Positions 1 through 11,715 of a DNA stretch of 64,000 bases are shown here, in pieces. Source of the stretch: Rostratula benghalensis (taxonomy: Eukaryota > Chordata > Aves > Charadriiformes > Rostratulidae); the NCBI GenBank assembly GCA_013399305.1, contig VXAI01000245.1, forward strand, positions 134,411-198,410, given 5' to 3'. The notes beneath the pieces were generated by a model. The model had not been told where the DNA came from and did no database searches. It saw only the letters and a program-made list of their open reading frames with translations. The translations under genes and the position numbers were made by a program. How positions within the stretch are numbered: the first letter of the stretch is position 1; every line of letters starts with the position of its first letter.

Positions 1-56
1 GGTCCTGGGCAGCACTGGTAACCCTGAGGTCCCCTTAGCCTTGGGGTCTCACTCAC

Positions 57-3000
57 CGTAGGAGTTACAGACCACATGGGTCTCTGGGTGCGACTTCCAC
101 AGGATGCGGTCACACCACGAGGGGACATTGATCCTCACCTAAAAATGCAGAAAGCATCCAGCTTCAGTACCCCTCTCAGGTCTGGCTGCTCCAGCCCAGA
201 AAAGCACCCCAGCACCCCAAAAAGTGAGCTGCCTCCTGGCCAGACCCGCTTTGCAGGGGGAAATGAGCTGGCAGAGGCATGGGGGCTGACCATCACAACA
301 AGCAACACTCCCAGCACCATCTGAGCCTGGAGTCCCCATACCCCAGTGATGTCCTGCAGCTTGGCAGGAGGCTCTAGGAACTCACCCCTGTGGGCTTGAA
401 CTTCTGCCACATGTAGCTGTCCCGGGAGCCCCTCTCATACCGGTACGTGGGCGGGAAGGAGATGTCACCCTCACCTGGGAACCAAGACACAGAGACAGCC
501 TAATGGCCAGCCTCCCTGCCCCGTCCCCATACCTGCAACCAGCTGGGAAGAGTCCCCATAGGCTGTCATGGTCCTTGTCCAAGGGACACACCAATGGCTG
601 ACACCCCCAGAGAGCCCTGAAGGGACAGGCTGTGACTGTCCTTATGCTTGCACGCTCTTGGGACACAAAGCCCAGGGGTTTTGCATGGTGCACACCAAGG
701 TCCCCTACGATTTCAGCATCCCAGGACAGGGCACCACCACACGCCGAAGGTGGCACAGGGAGAGGGCTGCAGAGTCCAGCACAGGGGCAAGTGTCCCACC
801 CCCCCACCCTCCCGCTCCCCTTAAGGGGGGAGCCATTCCCTCTGTCCCAACACTCACTAAATCGCAGGAACACCTTGTTCTTCTCCCGCTCCAAGTTGAG
901 CTGATCGACAGCCAGGAGGGTTTCAAACTCCTTCTTGGTTATGTGGGTAAGGATGTCCTGTGCCAGGGGAGGAAGGTGTGGTGAGCCCTGGCTCTTCTCA
1001 CACCTATGGCTGCACCAGTGCCACCAGCAGTGTGTCACCATCCCCAGCCACGGTGCCCGCGGAGTCCCACCTGCACGTCCATGTCCAGGCGGTAGTTGAG
1101 GTCCCCAAACCAGAAGAGGTGGGTGAAGCGCAGGGTGAGGTCAAAGGCACTGAGCCGCTTGTCACCCAGGACCAGGGAGCGCAGGATGTCACTGTAGTTC
1201 TGGTTACGCCTGTGGAGAGGACGGCAGCACCACATGAACCTCCCAAGGCAGACCTCAACCTCATCCTACCCCTGCCAGTAGGGGACAGGGACAACCCCAC
1301 AGCCCATTGGGGTTCCTCCAATGCCCCGAGACACCCACCTGCCCTGGAGCAGACCCACCCACCCACCCAAGCCCCTCCATCACCTGTGGGTCTTCTCGCT
1401 GCCAGAGGCCAGGTGGCAGTTGATGAAGCCGAAGGAAGTCCCATTGAAAAGGAAGGAGACGCCAACAGCTCCTTTGTTGCCTGCAGGGATGTGCTGGGTA
1501 TTGAGCTCTGGGAGGTCCTGGCATGGCCCTCAGGCTGCCCCCTCACTCTGTGGCATCCCCTCCACCCCATCCCTACCCAGTGTGTTGGCAATCCCAGTTT
1601 TCACACTGGAGGTGTGGACGTGGCTGATGCGCCGTTCGTGCTCGGGCTTCACCAAAACCACGATCTTGATGCTCCAGAGGCACTGCAGAGCGATCTGCCG
1701 GGGGAGCAGGGGTTGAGCTTGCCTGCTCCCCCAGCATTGCCCCACAACTGAGTGTGGTGGGGATGGAGAAGCAGCAAGGTGAGTCAACCCATCCCTGAAA
1801 GACAGCTCTTGGGGAGGGCATTCCCTGCATGGGGTCCACCAGGCACAGGAGGTTCCCTGGGCTGCATTTAGGGTGGGAGAGGACACTGGGTTTGGGGGTA
1901 AGAGCTCTGGGATGACAGCTACTGGCAACCAGTTCCTTGAGATTGGTGGGGAATGGCTTTAGTTTGCCTAGCACTGGGTACACCCCCCACCCCCCCACCC
2001 CCCCACAAAGGCACAGCCAGAGCGTTCCAGGCTGCACCCCACTGTTACCACACGGTAGTCGATGGCCATCAGGGTCTTCAGAGATGCACGGAGGAACTCA
2101 ACCCACTCGCGGTCGCCCAGGGAGTTCTCCTGGGTGCCAATAACGTAGATGTCATGGGGGATGCAGGCTGTGGTCTCATCCTGCGTGCGCCCCAGGCCCC
2201 TTGATGTCAGCCAGGAGGCGAGGGAGCGGGGTGGTGGGGCGCTGCCTGCGGGCAGGAGACAGCAGATCACCAGGGAGGTGATGACAAAGAGCTGATTCCA
2301 GGCTCCTTGAGCCTCTCTCCACCCTCAGATTCTGCAGGTCCTCTGCTCATCTCCACCCTTTCCACTGACCCAAGTCAGGGTTTTCTCCAGCTTCCTGCTC
2401 CCACTGAGGACCACCTTGGACCTCAGCTTTCCTGCGGCAGCTCCATCTCCCAAAACCCACCTGGGCTCACAACAAGCCATGACAGACTCCCAGGACAATG
2501 TGACCTTATTCTGGCCTCTTACCCATGTTCCATGTCCCAACATACACCGAGATGAGGTCAGGCTCGTCCAGGTTGGAGTGCTGGATCTTCATCAGCTGCA
2601 GCAGCTGGCAAAAGGCCTCTCGCTTCTGCAGGATGATATGGGTGCCTTAGTGCCCCCAAAGAGGAGCTGTGACCTGCAGCACCCCAGAAGGTGCCAGTGG
2701 CAGCAGAATCAGGGGGGGCATCATCCCCAGGTTTAGGAGCCAACTGATTTGAACCCCAAGACTGTGAGTTTTCTGCACCTTTACATAACAGCCCAACGAG
2801 TGCCACTTACCCTTGCATTGGGGAAGACAAAGTCCCTACTGAGGTTCCTCTGGGGCTCCCGGTCATACACCAGCCTCACCTTGCTCTGCACACTCTGGTA
2901 TTTGATCAGCTGCAAGACTGAATGCCAAGCATGAGGGGGGCAATAGTGGTATCCACCTCCCACTGTGGAAGCCAGCAGGCAGTGTGGGATGGGAGCTCAG

Positions 3001-6000
3001 GACATGACCGGGTCTGCAGCCCATCACCCAAGTACCAGGCCTGTGCTAGCGGAATCCCACAGCCCTACAGGTGGTAGGGGGGTCAACAGCCCCTTACTTT
3101 TGTCCTGAGGGATGGTCTCCTCCGGGGACCCGCTGCCCCTCTTGGTGATGGCCACTGTGCCTGATGCCACGTCCACCATCAGGGAAGCCCGCTGCAACTT
3201 GCCCACCTTCACCTGCAGATGGGGATGCAGTTGCCAGGTCAGCCACAGGCCTTGCCCTGCCCGAACAGTGACACTGGGGGCCTGAGTGCCCCCTGCCCTC
3301 ACCTCAAAGCTCTGGACGGCCAGGGGCTTGGCAGTTGGTGGGGGGGATGCCACTATGCTGGGCAGTGTCAGGTTGTGCCTCGACACCGTCTCCTGCAGCG
3401 ACTTCAGCACCTACCAGAGAGATGGGTGCTGGTCTAGGGGAAACTGGGCTAACTGGCAGCCCTGAGCCAGCCTGTTCTGCCCCAAGAGGCATCTCAGGGC
3501 TGTGCCACTCCCCACAACTTCTTTGGCTGGAGGGTTTAATTTAGGTGAGGGTTTTGCTGGAGCAAAGAGAGGTTCCCTAGCCCAAGGTGCCAGCAGAGCC
3601 AGGCAGTGGCTGCCATTAACAGTAGCCATGCTCCTCCTGCACCCAGTTGGACCTCCCCAGCCTGGCATCATGGGGAAGGGGGTAGTAGGTACCTTCTTCT
3701 CCAGTGAAGAGAGGAGGTGGTTGACAGTAGATATCTTGTTGAGGAGCAGCTCAAGGTCTGGGTCACTGGTCAAGAGGCCCTGAAGGGAAAGATGGATATT
3801 TTTGGAGCGATGTGGTGGCACTGGACCGGTGGATTCCTCATGGCAGGTCCAAGCTGTACCCTGAGATAGGGGAGTCTCCCCTGGCCACATCCTGGAATAG
3901 GCACAGAAATGAGTCCCTGCTTGTCCCTCCTGCCAGCTGCAGGAACCCCAGCACACACAGCACCTGGAGACCACCAGCGGCACCACAGGGCATGCAGCAT
4001 CTTTGGGTGCCAACAGGCACCAAAACCACCTTGATGACCTTCCCCTCAAACCAGCCGCCCCCAGCCACATGTAACAAGGCACCTGCAGGCAACTGGGGGC
4101 TGCGGTGGCCTGAGAGGGGCTCACCTGCTCCCTGGCTGGGCTGAGAGGGGATGCGGGGGGGTCAAACACCCTGGCCAGTGTCTCCAGACCCGCCAACGTG
4201 AAGTCGATCTCACTGTAGAGGAGAGGAACAGGTGAGACCCAATGCGGGCATTTCCTGAGCCTCCGTGGAGATGCTGGGCCACCACAAAGGGACTGGGGAT
4301 GATGTGGGTGGCCCTGGGGGGGTGTATGTCCCCCACCCAGGCCACTTGCCTGTGCAGCGCCCGGCAGGCAGTAACGAGCGCGGTGCTGAGATGGCGCAGC
4401 TGTGGGTGCCCGTGGCGCAGAGCCTCCAGGTCCAGCTGCAGGTGGTGGTTCAGGTACTCGGCCATGAAGCCCATGAAGTCACTGGCCGGGCTGCAAGAGC
4501 AGGTGGGCATCTTTGGAAAGAACCCCCCACCGAGCATTCCACCATCTCCAGCGAGGGGTGGCCATGCCTCTATCACCCTGGGGTGGGCAGGGATGCATTA
4601 CCTGCTGTGGACCTGCTCCTGCAGCCTCTGGTGCAGTTGCTGCGAGATGTGGGTCCGGGTGGTGATGGGAGCATTGACCCATGTGCCTGTCCCAGCTCCT
4701 CCAGTCAGCACTGCACTTGCCATGTGCCCACCACCTCGGCCATCCTCCCCATCTGCAGGCAGAGAACAGCCAGCTCAGTGGAACCCCACCACCACTTGCT
4801 GCCTGGAGCAGCCCCCACTGCCCCCTCCCCAGCTCACCTGAGTCTTCATCGACCGCCTGCTTTGCCCGGTGCACGGGGTAGAGGAGAGGTGTCACCAGCC
4901 CGTTGTTGGGTTGCTGGTAGGCACCGATCAGGTCCGGGAGGGTGCGGAAGCACTTGGCCTGAATGCCCTGGATGGTCTGGGGAGGCAGAGAGGATGAGAG
5001 AGCCATCGTGTCCCTCCCATTCCACTGACTCCACATGCTGGGGCAGCCCCCCAAAAGGCTGTGGACCAGCCTGCCATGTCGAGCAGGTCTGGCCCCCAAA
5101 ATGTGGCCATGTGTAAGTGCCAGCTGGATGCTGAGCTCACCCCCGCCCCTGGCAGGACAGCAGAGGGAGGAGAGGGGGGTGGAGACATCTGTCTCCAGCA
5201 GCAGACCGGGCTGCACCAGAGGGACCCTCAGGATACTCTTTTTAGGGTGTCAGAAGGAGCTGGGTACCAGGAGAAAAGTGAAGTGACACCAAAGAAGGGA
5301 AGCGAGGCCAAGCTGGTGGCCGGACAGACGTGGCAGGGACAGATGTTGTGGTGATCAGGGCTGCCTGGCCAGGCTGGAACAGGGGATGGTGGCAGGAAGG
5401 GGACAAGCATTTTGCTGTGTCACCCCAGGTTGGGCTGGCAGGGAGGTGGCCTTCCCAGGCGGCCCCTGTGCTGAAGAAGTGGCTGCAAAAGCGCTCGCAT
5501 CCTGTCGTGCTGTGCGCTGCCGGCAGCTCATGCAAAAAGCCAAACCGCACTGCTCACTCAGCGCCAGCGTGCTGGGGAGGGCAGGCACCTGCATCCTGCC
5601 TGCACCCCAGTTCATGGTGAGGTGTCCCCCCTCCCCGGGCATGGCACCCGGCAGCATTAGCCAGGGCAGGGAGTGCACCCCGGTGGCACTCAGCCTCTGG
5701 GCACCCACCTGGACGGAGAGCAGCCCCTCGTCATCAGGAAGGATGCGGTAGGTATGGACATGCCGCTGGAACCTGGGAGAGAGTAGATGAGGGTCCCCCA
5801 TTGCACCCCCCACCAACACCGTGGGAGTGTGGCAGCACTGGGGGGTGCCTGGCACCCAGTCCTGATGTAAAGACCCCGTCCCCTCTGCAGAGTGAGGAAT
5901 TGAGCTCTCATTTCTGGAAATAAAAGCATCACACCCAGCTCTGGGTCTGGAGCTGTTTGCAGGGGAGGGTGCACAGTGTCTGGAGATGTTCAAGACCCGT

Positions 6001-7296
6001 CTGGACGCGTTCCTGTGTGACCTGCTCTGGGTGTTCCTGCTCTGGCAGGGGGATTGGACTAGATGATCTTTCAAGGTCCCTTCCAATCCCTGATATTCTG
6101 TGATTCTGTGTCCCCCTGCCTCCAAACAGCAGCCTGCCTGCAGTGACCATGGCATGGCCACAGCACGCTGGGGGCTCAGCCATGTCTCTGTCATCATTCT
6201 CCTGTCACCTACAGCCCCACGGCTCCATGTAGCAGCAACGGCTTTTGGCCAGCTGGAGCCGGGCGCTGCGCCCCCCGTGACCGTGACTGCTCTTTCCAAG
6301 GCCACCACAGCATCCCTGCCCGTGCCACCATCCCATCTGGCATCGTCCTGACCTGTGACTCTGTACTGGGATGCTGGCAGAGCCGGGGTGGCTACTGGCT
6401 GAACCCCTGGCATGCCCTGCACCCCCTGCGTGCCCCTCGGCACCATGTGTTTGCAATTTGTCCCGCGGGCCAGGCCTGGGAAAAGGAGGTGGCATCCTGC
6501 CAAAGCCACCGAGGCGCCGCCCCACGTGGTCCCCGCTGCAGACGTGTCGCTGGGCTGCAGGCAGGGTGCAGGCAGGGTGCAGGCAGCCCCCAGCAGCAGT
6601 GCTTTCAGGGGACTGCAAGCCCAGTCCCAAGCAAGGAGGTGGTGAGGTTAAGGGGGGGGGGGGAGGGAGGATGCAGACCCCTCCTCCCCCCACCAAGTCC
6701 CAGCATCCGAGATGTTAACAGTGGGCGTCATTGCCCGGATGCGGCAGCGCTGGGGGTTGGAGGGAGAGGGGGATGTTTGTTTTTGCAGAGGGAGGGCGAT
6801 GTGAGCCAGCCTCTCCCACTCCCACGCACGGGGCTGGAATGGCGGGCAGCCCAAAACAGCTTGGTGTGCCCTGGATTTTGGGTTCTCCCTTCAGCAACGC
6901 CGGTACTGGAGCAGGGTTAGCCCAGGCTGCCTGCTCCCAAGGACACAGTGACCCGGGGGATCTCTCAAAAACCCCTGTGCTAGAGAGCTGGCACCCTGTG
7001 CTCACCCCACCAACATCCCTGAAGAAAGTTTTCCCATGAGGTTTTGGCAGTGCCAGCCTGAGGGTCAGTGCCAGGATTGCTGTGACCAGAGCAGAGAGAG
7101 GGACCCCGACAAGGAAAAGGAGAGAGAAGCCACAAGCAGAAGCCAGGCAGGTGACTTACAGGAGGCAGAGGGCGTATGCCCCGGAGACCGACTCGCTGTC
7201 CCGCACCAGGAAGCAGCCATCCCGCCCGGCCTTGGCCAGCAGCTCCTCCGCCACCACCCGGCTGATGTCCCGGTGGTACCAGCTTGCTGCTGCCAT
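57..7296 (-). CDS. INPPL1-like: SHIP2-like SH2-domain phosphatidylinositol 3,4,5-trisphosphate 5-phosphatase, 5' part of the gene (18 coding exons, 687 residues visible)
   Basis: By family, this enzyme removes the 5-phosphate from PI(3,4,5)P3 at the plasma membrane and so opposes PI3-kinase signalling. Coding exons in transcript order: 7296-7160, 5772-5709, 4976-4838, 4752-4602, 4490-4350, 4212-4125, 3779-3693, 3410-3303, 3212-3098, 2917-2811, 2625-2523, 2245-2049, 1694-1577, 1480-1384, 1209-1071, 957-858, 474-386, 138-57. All phases agree. The SH2 domain starts at residue 6 (WYHRDISR), with a GCFLVRDSES pocket (Arg32). The 5-phosphatase domain has GTWN (409-412), GTQEN (Glu453), WFGDLNYR (584-591) and PSWCDR (666-671), so it looks catalytically competent. 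I chose the ATG just before the SH2 domain; an in-frame ATG lies upstream at 7362. The SH2 and catalytic segments match SHIP2 far better than SHIP1, but the linker is divergent and lacks the proline-rich stretch that follows the SH2 domain in SHIP2. One intron has a GC donor. C2, proline-rich and SAM regions, if present, lie off the left edge. It could be INPPL1 itself or a separate third SHIP paralogue; the context favours the latter. Confidence 0.9.
5969..6110 (+). mobile_element. CR1 LINE 3' tail
   Basis: The segment reads as a CR1 3' end on the plus strand: the GGATTGGACTAGATGATCTT block, then AAGGTCCCTTCCAATCC, ending in the ATTCTGTG octamer repeat (two copies) that terminates avian CR1 elements. 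It lies antisense within intron 1 of the SHIP-like gene. Confidence 0.85.
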
Positions 7297-7959
7297 CCTC
7301 CAAAGCAGTGGGACACCGGCAGCACTGTGTCCCTGTCCCAGCCCCACATCGGGGCTCAACAACGGATGCTGGCCATCGGCTGGCCCACGGGGTTGGCTGG
7401 GGAAGGTGAAGGTGGGGGCGGCATGGGGGGACCAGCCCCCTTGTACCCGAGCGAGCCAGCAGCTGGAGGTCCCAGATGGTCAGGTGATGCTCATGGGGAT
7501 GGGGTGCCCTGCAGCCAGGCAGCGTGGCAAGATAAGCACCTGGGGGGCAGCTCGGGTAGGCTGGGGGTCCGGCTGCTCTTCATTGCATGGGGGTTCCAGC
7601 CTGTGGGATGTATGGGGGCAGAGGAGGGCAGAGCAGTGATCAGACCTTTCCCACAGGGAGGAATCACCCCATGCTCCCACCCCCACCCCAGGGCCACCAT
7701 CCTGCTCCGGTGCACAGCGAGGACAGGCCGTACTGGCATCCTGGTGGCACAGGCGGGCTCAGACCTCGCCGGACACACTCACCGTCCCCTGCAGATGCTC
7801 TGTGGGCTTCCTGCGGCTCTTTCAGGGTGCTGGGGGCAGCGAGCCGGGCTTTCGGGGTGTAGCCAAGCAGGACCAGAGCTGCGATGCTGCACCCGCTGCT
7901 CTTTGGCTTCCTTCTGCGGGGGATGCTGGCAGCTCTGCCGGGCACCGGCTGCCCGTCGG

Positions 7960-8170
7960 GGGGGCAGTGTGGGTTCCGGCAGCACCCACCCCGCTGGCCC
8001 TGCTCCCCAGCCCCACCGGTCAGGCCCACCGGCGCGGTGCCCCGTGCCGCTCGCTCGGCACCGCGGCAGCCGCCGCGCTCTTCCTCCTTCTCTGCGCTCT
8101 GCTCGCCCCACGCCAGGACCGGCCTCCTCGCTCCTCCTCCCGCTCCAGCCCTGCTAGAGGGGGGAAGCCT
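7960..8170 (-). promoter_or_regulatory. CpG-dense putative promoter/5' leader of the SHIP-like gene
   Basis: This is a short, strongly CpG-rich stretch (densest near 8030-8095) about 0.7-0.9 kb upstream of the SHIP-like start codon. The DNA around it is CpG-poor. Such islands usually mark promoters and first exons. On the minus strand a GTGGGT donor-like site near 7970 could end a non-coding first exon, but I could not prove a transcript. Placement is inferred from composition and position only. Confidence 0.35.
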
Positions 8171-11100
8171 TGCAGCCACGCGGGGCTGAGCGTGGCAGGG
8201 TGCAGGGAGCAGCTTTCCTGGAGCTGGGACTCTGCCCCCACCCCACTTCCCGCTGCGCATCTTCCCCAGGGGCAAGGGGCAATGGAGGCGGGGGGGGAAG
8301 AGCCCCATCCCTCGGACAGGACCTTGGGAGAGGGGACGGCCAGAAGTGTGGGACAGCAGCAAGCCCCTGAAATGTGTTTGGGGCAGGCAGTGGACCGAGC
8401 TCCCCATTCCTGGGGACCTTGCTGCCCATGCCAGGGCAGAACTCTGCTCTTTGCTGCCAGCCACGTGGAGATTGAGGTGATGATGGTGCAAGCAGCAGGC
8501 AGCCAAGCAAGCTGAGCACCCACGATGCCACTCGCATCACCCCATCTGTGGGTGCCCTGGCTCCCCTGGGCAGAAGGGAAGAAGTGGGGTTCAGGGGATC
8601 CTGGGAAAGGGTTCAGGAAGGCAGGAGGCTTGTCCCAGCAGGATGAGGCTGCAAACAGCAGCAGGGCTCCCAGGCACAAATCTAGAGGTTTCACTCCTTA
8701 TGGCAAACAGCGAGCAGGCCGTGCACGTGCCAGCGGTGGCCTGGGTAAGTGGCTTGAGCTGCACTAGGGTGATTAGCACCAATTAGTTACAGATGAGCAG
8801 CAGCCACCATCTGCTGCCAGAGTGCCTGGGAGCACCAGGGCTACTCCAGGAGAAGACAGGACAGCAGGTTCCTGCCAGAGGAGGATGAGGATAGAGTGCA
8901 ATGCCAAGTCACACTCCTGGCTGTCTGCCATCCTTGGCATCACACATCGAACCCTGCAGCCATGAGCCCAACGCAAAGGGACCAACCCCACTACTGTCTG
9001 CCCAAGCCCGCCGGTGTGGATGTGCCAAAAGCCCCTGCCAGGGCTTCCTCTTGGGCTCCCGGCATCGGAGGAACCTGTGGCCAAGGCCACCAAGAAGCTA
9101 GGGCAGTCCATTTTATTTTGGGCTGGCAGCTGCAGGCCGCATGGCAATGGTTGCATTTCTCACCAGCACCCGACATGGGGAGAGGGAGGGATGGCTTGTC
9201 TGGGGAAGGACAGGAACTGAAGACCCCCATCCTATTACTTAAGAGTGCTGCAGTAATTCCCCACAGCTGCAGAGATGCCTGGCTTCGGATTAACGCCATC
9301 CACGCTGCTTAATCCAGATCAGAGGAGGAAAACCTGGAGCTCTGAGGGGCTTTGAGAAATCAGCAGCACCGGCTGCGGGCTTTTACGTAAAGCTGCTGTG
9401 GTGCATGGTGCTGGAGGCTGAGACATCACCAAACACACTGGCACTGGCACACAAGGAGCTCTGCCAGCACCTGGGGACAGTTGTATTTTGGAAGGCAGTA
9501 AGTGTTCACTGGTGCCAGATTGCTGGGTGGCTCCCTGGGCTCCCTTCAGAGGGCAGACCCCATGAACGAGGGTGCTGAAATGGGAGGACACGGGGAGCCC
9601 TGTGGCCATTCCTTGGAGAGGGAGGGCACTGTTCGTCAGGAGCCAGGGATGCAGCTGGGCCCCCACAGACTCCACCAGCCCCACATCCATCAGCATCCTG
9701 CCCCACTGGAAGCAGCCGTTTGAACCGTGTTTCACACAGCACAAGGACCTGGAGGGATGTGTGGGATGAAGCAGATCAGAGAAGCCTTTGGCCATTTATT
9801 AAACAGGAAAAAGGAAGAAGCCCTCTCTCATTTCCCTATTATTTTTAACACCGTGCTGCATCCCCCCCAGCTTCCTTCCCCGGTGCTTGGTTTGGAGCTC
9901 GACGTGAGCGCGGGAAGGGATGTGGTCTGTCCATCTCACCACTGGGTTTTCTGTTTGTTTTTGTTTTGTGGGGATTTTTTGGGGGGGAGAGGGCAGAAAG
10001 GAATATCTGCCACCCCACCTGGGCATGGTCCCCCTGGCTGAATCCACACACTCAGGATTAAACCGAGCTGCAGCCACCCATAATTAAATCTGCTCCACAG
10101 CCTCTATGGCCCCTGTGAAGAGTAGTGGTCTCAGGGGCCTGATTAAGGCTGCAAACAGCTCAGGATTAGGTGTTGGGGGAGGCTGCTCTGCTGTCCCACA
10201 CACACACAGCTGAGCAGTAGGCATCCAGGTGGGGCTGCTGCCTCCTCCTCTTCCACCTACCAGTGAAAAGGTCACAGTTCACGTGTCCTCCCTGACCTTG
10301 GCAGAAATAGCACCCACTAATCTGCAAACTAAGCAGCTCTCCTGTGTGCAATTAAAGAAATCACAAGTCCCGGTCCCAGGCAACGTGTGCTGACAGCTAA
10401 AGCCCAGGGCAGTGGAGCTGGCATGCTGTGGTGGCTCCTGGTGGCCCACAGGGTCAGAGGCACAGGTGGGATGTGTTTGGTAGGGGTTGGTAGCCAGGTG
10501 ATGAAGGTTCTTGATCTGATCTAGGTTGCTGGGAGGAGGCAGCTGGCAGGTCTGGCATGGAGTGGAGGGTAGAGACAGCCTGACCATGGTGCTTGGCTCT
10601 GGGAGCTTGAGCCAGAACCACATAGATGCTTAAAGCAAAGCGTTTGGCCAAGGAAGCAAGGGCTTGAGGGACGCTGAAGGTGAGGAAGAGGAGTGAGGCC
10701 TTGCTGGAGAAGATTGAAGGCTGCTCTGGGCTACCCTTATTGTCCATGCCCTGTGCTTAGGGCCAACCCAGGGGCACCCTGCAGCCCTCTACCCTGTGAG
10801 AGGGGGGTCCCACATACCGGCTGCCGCTAAGGAAGGATGGTAGTCTGGAGCATATTTCTCCCGGCCAGCGATAAGGCAAATCCACTCTGTGCTTTCAAGT
10901 TTTCTATTTGCAGCAGCAAACCTTGAATTAATGATGTGCTAATCGGGTCAGGCGAGGCCAGCCTGCGGCGTTATGAAATGATGCGGGGCTGAGCAGATCG
11001 CCCAGGTGGCGATGGAGGATGGTGGCAGGTCCATGTCCCACCACGAAGGGGTGGCTGACCCTTCCCTGATGGTTTGAGGGGAGCAAAGCCTGGTGTAGAA

Positions 11101-11690
11101 GTTACCACTGCAGTCTCAAGCCTTGTGTGTGCTACTGCCCCATCATCAGCCTTTCCATGACAAGGGTGTCCCATGTGCCCTGCCCTGGACCACAGCAGGT
11201 GACCTCTAGGTGACCAGCCAGATGGGCACACTTGCTATGGAAGAAGCTGCCTGCACCTCCGGTCCATCTGTCAGCCATCCAGCAAAGTGCATAAGTGAGG
11301 GATAAATCTCGGCAGGTTCCTCTTTCCCCTCTGCCATCTCCCTCCAGCCTCGTGCCAGGGGCTGGCCCAACTCCACTTACCATGGGACGAGTTGTAGAGA
11401 GCCCCTGTGGGAATCTACACCACTGCCTTCACCCCTGCCCACCAGGAGCAGAGCTTCCACCTCAATTACCATCACCTTCCTCCTAAGCCCGCTTTGCTGA
11501 TCTCCGTAAGCTGCTTTCTCGAGGCTCCGGCAGCAGCTGTATTTATAGCCCACTCTTACTCATGAAGCGTCTCCCCAGTTAATAAACTAATAGGATTCTT
11601 CATGAAAGCACCTCTCCCATGGTACACACACACACACACAGAGCCCACATCTCCAGCCAAAGCTGAGTGGGTGAGATCAGATGCCAGGGG
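8171..11690. other. Intergenic region between the divergent SHIP-like and ARR3 genes
   Basis: No convincing coding exon was found on either strand; open frames here lack family resemblance and splice support. The stretch holds scattered GGATTA/TAATCC homeodomain-type sites (9287-9292, 9310-9315, 10055-10060, 10163-10168) and a short CA run near 10199. Sequence upstream of the arrestin promoter is moderately GC-rich without a clear CpG island. Confidence 0.5.
11623..11641. repeat. (CA)n microsatellite
   Basis: A run of about nine CA dinucleotides sits some 70-90 bp upstream of the predicted ARR3 TATA-like element. Confidence 0.8.
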
Positions 11691-11709
11691 AGGGACCGCC
11701 CCGGGGGGT

Positions 11710-11715
11710 TATAAG
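11710..11715 (+). promoter_or_regulatory. TATA-like box of the ARR3 promoter
   Basis: TATAAG occurs about 100 bp before a good splice donor (GTGAGT at 11812), which ends a purine-rich candidate first non-coding exon (about 11740-11811). A second A/T-rich element (TATTTATA near 11538) and GGATTC near 11593 lie upstream. Photoreceptor genes often have TATA-type promoters, but the exact start site is inferred. Confidence 0.45.

Noticed and set aside
960..1751. 263-codon plus-strand open frame opposite the SHIP-like exons
   Set aside because: It runs antisense to well-supported phosphatase exons and introns with no family resemblance; GC-rich antisense frames of this length are expected by chance.
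5355..6509. 384-codon minus-strand open frame
   Set aside because: Only 5709-5772 within it is a real exon (SH2 domain). The rest is GC-rich intron and a CR1 tail.
7036..8157. 373-codon plus-strand open frame over the SHIP-like start
   Set aside because: Low-complexity proline/glycine/arginine-rich translation of CpG-rich DNA, antisense to the SH2 exon, with no recognisable domain.
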